Shown in pieces: positions 59,223 to 64,000 of a stretch of DNA of 64,000 bases (position 1 is its first letter; every line of letters starts with the position of its first letter). Source of the stretch: CAZGUH01 sp964529005 (GTDB lineage: Bacteria; Actinomycetota; Acidimicrobiia; Acidimicrobiales; Ilumatobacteraceae). Both the position numbers and the translations under genes were made by a program. The stretch spans positions 44,797-108,796 of the forward strand of contig CAZGUH010000008.1 of assembly GCA_964529005.1 (NCBI GenBank), written 5' to 3'. Below the pieces are notes generated by a model. It had not been told where the DNA came from. It made no database searches and was given only the letters and a program-made list of their open reading frames with translations.

Positions 59223-60918
59223 CACCGCCACCGGCCCCAGCGCTCTCGCGGCCGCTCGGCCGGATCAGATCCGCATCACGTTCCTCGGTGGGTTGGGCGA
59301 GATCGGCCGCAACTGCATGGCGATCGAGCAGGACGGCAGCGTGCTGCTGATCGATTGCGGGTTGATGTTCCCGAACATCGACATGCACGGCATCGACCTG
59401 GTGCTGCCCGACTTCACCTGGCTGCGCGAGAACGCCCAGCGGATCGTCGGGTGCGTCGCCACGCACGGCCACGAGGACCACGTCGGCGGCCTCCAGTACC
59501 TGCTGCGCGACCTGAGCTTCCCGGTGTTCGGATCGGCGATCACGCTGGGCCTCGCCCGCAACCGCATCGAGGAGGCCGGGCTGCTCGGCCACACCGAGCT
59601 GATCCCCGTCTCCGACGGCGAGCGACGGCGGATCGGGCCGTTCGACGTCGAGTTCATCGCCGTGACGCACAGCGTGCCCCACGCCCACGCCATCGCCGTG
59701 CACACACCGCAGGGCGTGATCCTGCACTCTGGCGACTTCAAGCTCGACCTCACGCCCGTCGACGGGCGCCGCACCGATCTCGCCCGGCTCGGCGAGATCG
59801 CCTCCTCGCAGGGCGTGCGCGTGTTGATGGCCGACAGCACGAACGCCGAGGAGGGCGGTCACGCGCCGAGCGAGACCAGCGTCGGCGTCGTGCTGCGCCG
59901 GATCTTCGCCGAGCAGGCCGGGCGACGGATCATCACCGCCAGCTTCGCCAGCCACCTGCACCGCATCCAGCAGATCGCCGACGCGGCGATCGCCACCGGC
60001 CGTGTCGTCGCCACGCTCGGGTTGAGCATGAAGAAGAACGTGCGGTTGGGCCGCGAGCTCGGCGTCCTGCGCATCCCCGACGCGTCGCTGGTCGACATCG
60101 AGGAGATCGACCGTTACGACCCCGGTCAGGTGTGCGTGATCTCCACCGGTTCGCAGGGCGAGCCGATGTCCGCCCTGGCGCTGCTCGCCCGCGGCGAGAA
60201 CAAGTGGGTCAAGGTCGGTGACCACGACACGGTGATCCTCAGCAGCCACGCGATCCCCGGCAACGAGGGCAACGTCAACAGCGTGATCGACGGCCTGCTG
60301 CGTGCCGGCGTCGAGGTGATCCACAGCGGCGTCGCCGACGTCCACGCCACCGGCCACGCCCAGGCCGACGAGCTGAAGACCTACCTGTCGATCGTGCGGC
60401 CCGAGTGGTACGTGCCGATCCACGGCGAGTATCGCCACCTCGTCGCGAACGCCAAGCTCGGTCGTGCGATGGGCGTGCCCCACGACCGCATCCTGGTGTG
60501 CGAGGACGGTGACGTGCTGGCGCTCGGCGCCGATGGTCTCGAGCACGCCGGTCGCGTGCCCGCCGGCTATCTCTACGTCGACGGCATCGTGGGCGACGTC
60601 GGATCGGGCGTGCTGCGCGACCGGCGGGTGCTCGCCGAAGAGGGCGTGGTGGTCGTCGTGGTGACCGTCGAGCTGGCGACCGGCAAGGTCCTCACCGGGC
60701 CGGAGATCATCACCCGCGGCTGGGTGTACGCCCCCGAGGCCGAGGACCTGCTCGACGAGGCGTGCGATCGCGTCGCCGCGGCGGTCGAGCGCGCGCTCGC
60801 CGACGGGCTGCGCGACGTCGAGAACCTCGAGCGTGAAGTCCGCCGGGCGGCCGGCAAGTTCGTCAGCGAGCGGACCCGCCGGCGGCCGATGATCGTCCCG
60901 GTGGTGATGGAGGCCTGA
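59215..60918 (+). CDS. rnj: Ribonuclease J
   Basis: 567 aa. The metallo-beta-lactamase core has ATHGHEDHVGGLQYLL (HxHxDH), SGDFKLDLTPV and later histidines (SSHAIPGNEGNV, IHGEYRHLVANA). The beta-CASP domain contains FASHLHRIQQIADAA and STGSQGEPMSALA. A C-terminal domain with VYAPEAEDLLDEACDRV follows. RNase J is a 5'-3' exonuclease and endonuclease for mRNA turnover. GTG 59215 lies within dapA (8-nt overlap), so the pair is coupled, as in other Actinobacteria. The unusual lipoprotein gene overlaps its stop. Confidence 0.95.
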   Translation: MADTATGPSALAAARPDQIRITFLGGLGEIGRNCMAIEQDGSVLLIDCGLMFPNIDMHGIDLVLPDFTWLRENAQRIVGCVATHGHEDHVGGLQYLLRDLSFPVFGSAITLGLARNRIEEAGLLGHTELIPVSDGERRRIGPFDVEFIAVTHSVPHAHAIAVHTPQGVILHSGDFKLDLTPVDGRRTDLARLGEIASSQGVRVLMADSTNAEEGGHAPSETSVGVVLRRIFAEQAGRRIITASFASHLHRIQQIADAAIATGRVVATLGLSMKKNVRLGRELGVLRIPDASLVDIEEIDRYDPGQVCVISTGSQGEPMSALALLARGENKWVKVGDHDTVILSSHAIPGNEGNVNSVIDGLLRAGVEVIHSGVADVHATGHAQADELKTYLSIVRPEWYVPIHGEYRHLVANAKLGRAMGVPHDRILVCEDGDVLALGADGLEHAGRVPAGYLYVDGIVGDVGSGVLRDRRVLAEEGVVVVVVTVELATGKVLTGPEIITRGWVYAPEAEDLLDEACDRVAAAVERALADGLRDVENLEREVRRAAGKFVSERTRRRPMIVPVVMEA

Positions 60919-61454
60919 GGCGCGTCATCACGCTGCTGGTCGCAGCGATCGGGCTCGTCGCGTGCAGCAGCGGCGACGGCGCGGAGCCGACGACCACCGC
61001 CGGCGCGCCGGTGACGTCCGATGATGGGTCGTCGCCGAGGCTGCCGCGCATCGACCTGATCGTGCCGGCGATGAAGGCCGTCGACGCCGCGGCCGGAGCG
61101 CCGCAGGAGTACTTCGAGGTCAACGCGGCCCCGCAGCTCGTCAACCTGTTCGTCGCGCAGGGAGACGGCGCCGCGGTCGCGTACGTCTACCTGCCCGACA
61201 GCGGCCTGGGCGCGCCGGCCCCGCCACAGACCGCCAGCGGGCCGACCTTCGCGGCCGCCGACGTGTCCTTCGCCGGCACGGTGCTCGACCAGGTGATCGC
61301 CGAACTGCCGACGTCGACGCCGACCGGGTTCGTGGTGAGCGCCGCCCCCGACGGGGCGATCGAGTACCGGGCCTACTTCCGGTCGGCGAAAGGCGGCCAG
61401 ATCGCCGTGCTGCTCGGAGCCGACGGGGCCGTCCTCAGCACCGAGACGAGCTGA
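60915..61454 (+). CDS. Lipoprotein with probable CTG start, function unknown
   Basis: 179 aa if started at CTG 60915. Then the N-terminus is LRRVITLLVAAIGLVACSSG: two arginines, a hydrophobic core, and the lipobox LVAC with cysteine 17. No in-frame ATG, GTG or TTG exists upstream for at least 60 bp. The first downstream GTG (61011) would remove the whole signal. The CTG overlaps the RNase J stop (CTGA), and GGAGG lies 1 nt before it, which is too close for a normal ribosome binding site. The mature part has a short Thr/Ala linker and a compact domain (LVNLFVAQGDGAAVAYVYLP) that I do not recognise. Confidence 0.6.
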   Translation: MRRVITLLVAAIGLVACSSGDGAEPTTTAGAPVTSDDGSSPRLPRIDLIVPAMKAVDAAAGAPQEYFEVNAAPQLVNLFVAQGDGAAVAYVYLPDSGLGAPAPPQTASGPTFAAADVSFAGTVLDQVIAELPTSTPTGFVVSAAPDGAIEYRAYFRSAKGGQIAVLLGADGAVLSTETS

Positions 61455-61501
61455 CGCCGCGCCCACCGTGGCGTTGCCGCCCTGGGCGCTCACCCCCTTG
61501 G

Positions 61502-61507
61502 TACCGT
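61502..61507 (+). promoter_or_regulatory. -10 element (TACCGT) of leaderless ftsK
   Basis: TACCGT is 7 nt before ATG 61515. TTG 61506 falls in the hexamer and is rejected. Confidence 0.6.
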
Positions 61508-61514
61508 GCTCGTC

Positions 61515-63935
61515 ATGGCCACGTACGGCCGACAGTCGCGTCGAGGATCCTCTCCCAGCTCGTCCCGCCGCCCGGCGATCCCGCCGGCCGAGCCGGCGCG
61601 CGCACGCGGCGATCGGGGCGCGGCGAGCGAGCGGCGCGGCTCGGGGCGGCGCCTGCGCGACGACGTCCGTGACGACGTGCGCTCCGCTGTCGAGGGCCGC
61701 GAGCACGAGTTCTGGGGCATCGGGCTGATCGCCGGCGGGCTGCTCGTCGGTCTGGCCATCTACCTTCGCCTCGCCGGTCCGCTGGGCAAGGCGGTCGACA
61801 AGGTGCTCGGCTGGTTGACCGGCCTGGGGCGCTACATCATCCCGGTGGCGCTCGTCGGCATCGGCGTCGCGCTGGTCCACAAGGCGCGCAGCGAACGTCG
61901 CGGGCGGCTGATCGTCGGGTGGACGATCCTCGGGGTGGCCGTGCTCGGGTTGCTGCACGTCTCCCGCGGCCCGGACAAGATCAGCGCCGGGTTCGACGAC
62001 CTCGGCCGCGCCGGCGGCTGGCTCGGCGCGCTGGTGGCCGAACCGTTGCGCGGGCTGATTGCCACCCCCGGCGCCGTCGTGGTATTGGCCGCGCTCCTCG
62101 TCGGAGGCCTGCTGCTGATCACCAGCATGTCGGCGCGCACCCTGTTCGTGCAGACGTCGCGCAGCGTCGGCGCGGTCGCCGCTCCGCTCGGACGCGCGGC
62201 GCGCAAGGCGATGAGCGACATGTCCACGCTGTCGAGCGAGCGCCGGGGCGAGCGCAGCTCGCCACCCGCGCTGGGCGGCGGCGCCGAGTCCCACGACGAC
62301 ACCGGCTTCGCGCCCGCGATCTACGACGTGGCATCCGAGGACGTCGACGAGCGGCCGGCGGCCAAGCCGGCGCGGGTGCGCAAGAAGGGCTCGCCGTTGC
62401 CGCCTCCGGAGCCCGGCGAGCAGCCCGAACTCGACCTTGGCCCGGGCGCCCAGCGCGGCCAGTGGACGCTCCCGCCCGCGACCTACCTCGTGCGCAGCGG
62501 CGTGCAGACGGTCAACACCGCAGAGGTCGAGGCCCGGGGCCGGACGCTGGAGGAGTCGCTGGCTTCCCACGGCGTCGAGACCAAGCTCGTCGGCATGACC
62601 GTCGGGCCGACGGTCACGCGCTACGAACTCGAGCTCGGCTCGGGGGTGAAGGTCGCCCGCGTCACCAGCTTGCAGCGCGACATCGCCTACGCCATGGCCG
62701 CCGTCGACGTCCGCATCCTGGCCCCGATCCCGGGTCGCTCGGCGATCGGCGTCGAGGTGCCGAACCACACCCGCCAGCTCGTCGCGCTCGGCGACATCAT
62801 GGCCAGCGCCGAGGCCAAGACGGCCACCCATCCGCTCGACGTCGCGGTCGGCAAGGACATCGCCGGGCGAGCCGTGTTCCTCAACCTCGCGACCACCCCG
62901 CACCTGCTGATCGCCGGCGCCACCGGCGCCGGCAAGTCCAGCGGCATCAACTGCATCATCACGTCGTTGCTGATGCGCACGACGCCCGATCAGGTCCGCC
63001 TGATCCTTATCGACCCCAAGCAGGTCGAGATGGGTCAGTACAACAAGCTGCCGCATCTGCTGACCCAACCGGTGACGAACCCCAAGAAGGCGGCCAACGC
63101 GCTCGGTTGGGCCGTCAAGGAGATGGAGCGCCGCTACGACCTGCTGTTCGAGATGGGCTTTCGCGACATCGCCGGATACAACGCGGCGTACGACCGTGGC
63201 GAGCTCGTCCCGGAGCCGGGCAGCGAGCGCACGTTCGAGCGGCTGCCGTTCATCGTCGTCGTGGTCGACGAGCTCAACGACTTGATGATGGTCGCGGCGC
63301 GCGACGTCGAGGAGAGCATCACCCGCATCGCGCAGAAGGCCCGCGCCGTCGGCATCCACCTCATCGTCGCCACCCAGCGCCCGAGCGTGAACGTGATCAC
63401 CGGCGTGATCAAGGCGAACATCCCGGCTCGCATGGCGTTCGCCGTCAGCAGCCTCACCGACAGCCGCGTGATCCTCGACCAGCCGGGGGCCGAGAAGCTG
63501 GTCGGCAAGGGCGACATGCTGCTGCTGCCCGGGAACAGCTCGGTGGCCCAGCGCATCCAGGGTTCGTTCGTCAGCGAGGACGAGGTCCGCAAGGTCACCG
63601 CGCACTGGCGTCGCCAAGCTCCGGAGGTCTCCTACGTCTCGGGTGTCGAGGGCGACGACGGTGAGGGCTCGGGCAGCGGGCTGTTCAGCGGCGGCGGAGA
63701 CGACGACGAGGACGAGACGCTGATGCGCCAGGCGATGGAGCTCGTGGTGCGCAGCCAGCTCGGCAGCACGTCGATGCTCCAGAGGAAGCTGAAGGTCGGC
63801 TTCGCTCGCGCCGGCCGCATCATGGACCTGCTCGAGCAGCGCGGTGTGGTGGGTCCGAGCGAGGGCTCCAAGGCCCGGGCCGTGCTGATGACGGTCGAGG
63901 AGTTCGAGCTGCTCCAGCAGGCCGAGCGTTCGTGA
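61515..63935 (+). CDS. ftsK: DNA translocase FtsK
   Basis: 806 aa. A basic N-terminus, then four membrane helices (FWGIGLIAGGLLVGLAIYLR; YIIPVALVGIGVALV; IVGWTILGVAVLGLLHV; VVVLAALLVGGLLLI). A Pro-rich linker follows. The alpha domain starts with THGVETKLVGMTVGPTVTRYELEL-like sequence. The beta motor holds Walker A LIAGATGAGKSSGINC and Walker B FIVVVVDELNDLMMVA. The C-terminal gamma domain (MELVVRSQLGSTSMLQRKLKVGFARAGRIMDLLE) reads KOPS. It pumps chromosome ends through the closing septum. It is located at the end of the pnp-dapA-rnj block, as in other Actinobacteria. Confidence 0.96.
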   Translation: MATYGRQSRRGSSPSSSRRPAIPPAEPARARGDRGAASERRGSGRRLRDDVRDDVRSAVEGREHEFWGIGLIAGGLLVGLAIYLRLAGPLGKAVDKVLGWLTGLGRYIIPVALVGIGVALVHKARSERRGRLIVGWTILGVAVLGLLHVSRGPDKISAGFDDLGRAGGWLGALVAEPLRGLIATPGAVVVLAALLVGGLLLITSMSARTLFVQTSRSVGAVAAPLGRAARKAMSDMSTLSSERRGERSSPPALGGGAESHDDTGFAPAIYDVASEDVDERPAAKPARVRKKGSPLPPPEPGEQPELDLGPGAQRGQWTLPPATYLVRSGVQTVNTAEVEARGRTLEESLASHGVETKLVGMTVGPTVTRYELELGSGVKVARVTSLQRDIAYAMAAVDVRILAPIPGRSAIGVEVPNHTRQLVALGDIMASAEAKTATHPLDVAVGKDIAGRAVFLNLATTPHLLIAGATGAGKSSGINCIITSLLMRTTPDQVRLILIDPKQVEMGQYNKLPHLLTQPVTNPKKAANALGWAVKEMERRYDLLFEMGFRDIAGYNAAYDRGELVPEPGSERTFERLPFIVVVVDELNDLMMVAARDVEESITRIAQKARAVGIHLIVATQRPSVNVITGVIKANIPARMAFAVSSLTDSRVILDQPGAEKLVGKGDMLLLPGNSSVAQRIQGSFVSEDEVRKVTAHWRRQAPEVSYVSGVEGDDGEGSGSGLFSGGGDDDEDETLMRQAMELVVRSQLGSTSMLQRKLKVGFARAGRIMDLLEQRGVVGPSEGSKARAVLMTVEEFELLQQAERS

Positions 63936-63943
63936 GCGCCGGG

Positions 63944-63949
63944 TAGGCT
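63944..63949 (+). promoter_or_regulatory. -10 element (TAGGCT) of leaderless rimO
   Basis: TAGGCT is 8 nt before GTG 63958. Confidence 0.55.
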
Positions 63950-63957
63950 CGTCCGCC

Positions 63958-64000
63958 GTGCCACAGCGGTTCTACGTCGAGACCCTGGGCTGCCCGAAGA
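63958..64000 (+). CDS. rimO: Ribosomal protein S12 methylthiotransferase RimO (3'-truncated by window)
   Basis: Only 14 codons are visible. They read PQRFYVETLGCPK. The N-terminal ETLGCPK is the first cluster-cysteine motif of the MiaB/RimO methylthiotransferase family; the TLGCPKN form is typical of RimO, where MiaB normally has TYGCQMN. RimO adds a methylthio group to an aspartate of ribosomal protein S12. Location directly after ftsK is common in Actinobacteria. Confidence 0.7.
   Translation, partial: MPQRFYVETLGCPK

Noticed and set aside
60573..63617. A 1014-codon open frame on the minus strand opposite rnj-ftsK (similar long ones at 1480-3822 and 46056-48548)
   Set aside because: Antisense shadows of real genes in high-GC DNA: Arg/Ala/His-rich translations without motifs, while the opposite strand carries complete conserved proteins.

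Overview
This is about 64 kb of a high-GC actinobacterial chromosome. It is probably a draft or metagenome assembly, because it holds two 100-N scaffold gaps (39086-39185 and 45108-45207). Four things point to Actinobacteria: the gene orders rpmB / DAK2 kinase - recG - rsmD - coaD - SepIVA-like - DUF177 - rpmF - plsX - acpP - rnc - mutM and rimP - nusA - ylxR - infB - rbfA - truB - ribF - rpsO - pnp - M16 protease - dapB ... dapA - rnj - ftsK - rimO; a GTP-type PEP carboxykinase; an F420-type luciferase-fold oxidoreductase; and an ANTAR protein. The class Acidimicrobiia (Ilumatobacter-like) is my best guess; it is inference from gene content, not a database result.

Layout. 1-9700: exonuclease III end, UvrD2-type helicase, exporter, bPH2-SHOCT protein, alpha-methylacyl-CoA racemase, PIG-L deacetylase with a phosphatase, a lipoprotein and a membrane protein, and pckG. 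9770-21100: ribosomal protein L28 with a cold-shock-like protein, FakA-like kinase, recG, an ANTAR gene beside a hairpin-rich 370-bp intergenic region, then rsmD/coaD and the envelope/lipid/RNase III block. 21100-36420: a more strain-specific metabolic stretch (SDR, acyl-CoA synthetase, TetR plus 14-TM exporter, enolase-superfamily enzyme, a degenerate fucosidase fused to a beta-helix, LarE, LLM oxidoreductase, serine hydrolase, MFS, FAD reductase, proS). 36530-49520: the transcription/translation block rimP to pnp. 49525-63935: dapB, an inserted group of envelope and redox genes, then dapA-rnj-lipoprotein-ftsK and the start of rimO.

The strongest window-wide pattern is regulatory. At 21 genes a TANNNT hexamer lies 6-9 nt before the start codon with no Shine-Dalgarno sequence, which is the signature of leaderless transcription. 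Genes inside operons (rpmF, acpP, rnc, rimP, nusA, pnp) carry normal ribosome binding sites instead. I used this pattern to choose several start codons.

I saw no rRNA, tRNA, CRISPR array, transposase, phage gene or recognisable defence system. The most unusual items are a chorismate-mutase/VOC fusion, the degenerate GH29/beta-helix protein, the stacked and mutually exclusive hairpins at 14673-14954, a lipoprotein gene that seems to start with CTG, a palindrome over the acpP promoter, and an infB gap that looks like an unmerged 36-nt overlap.
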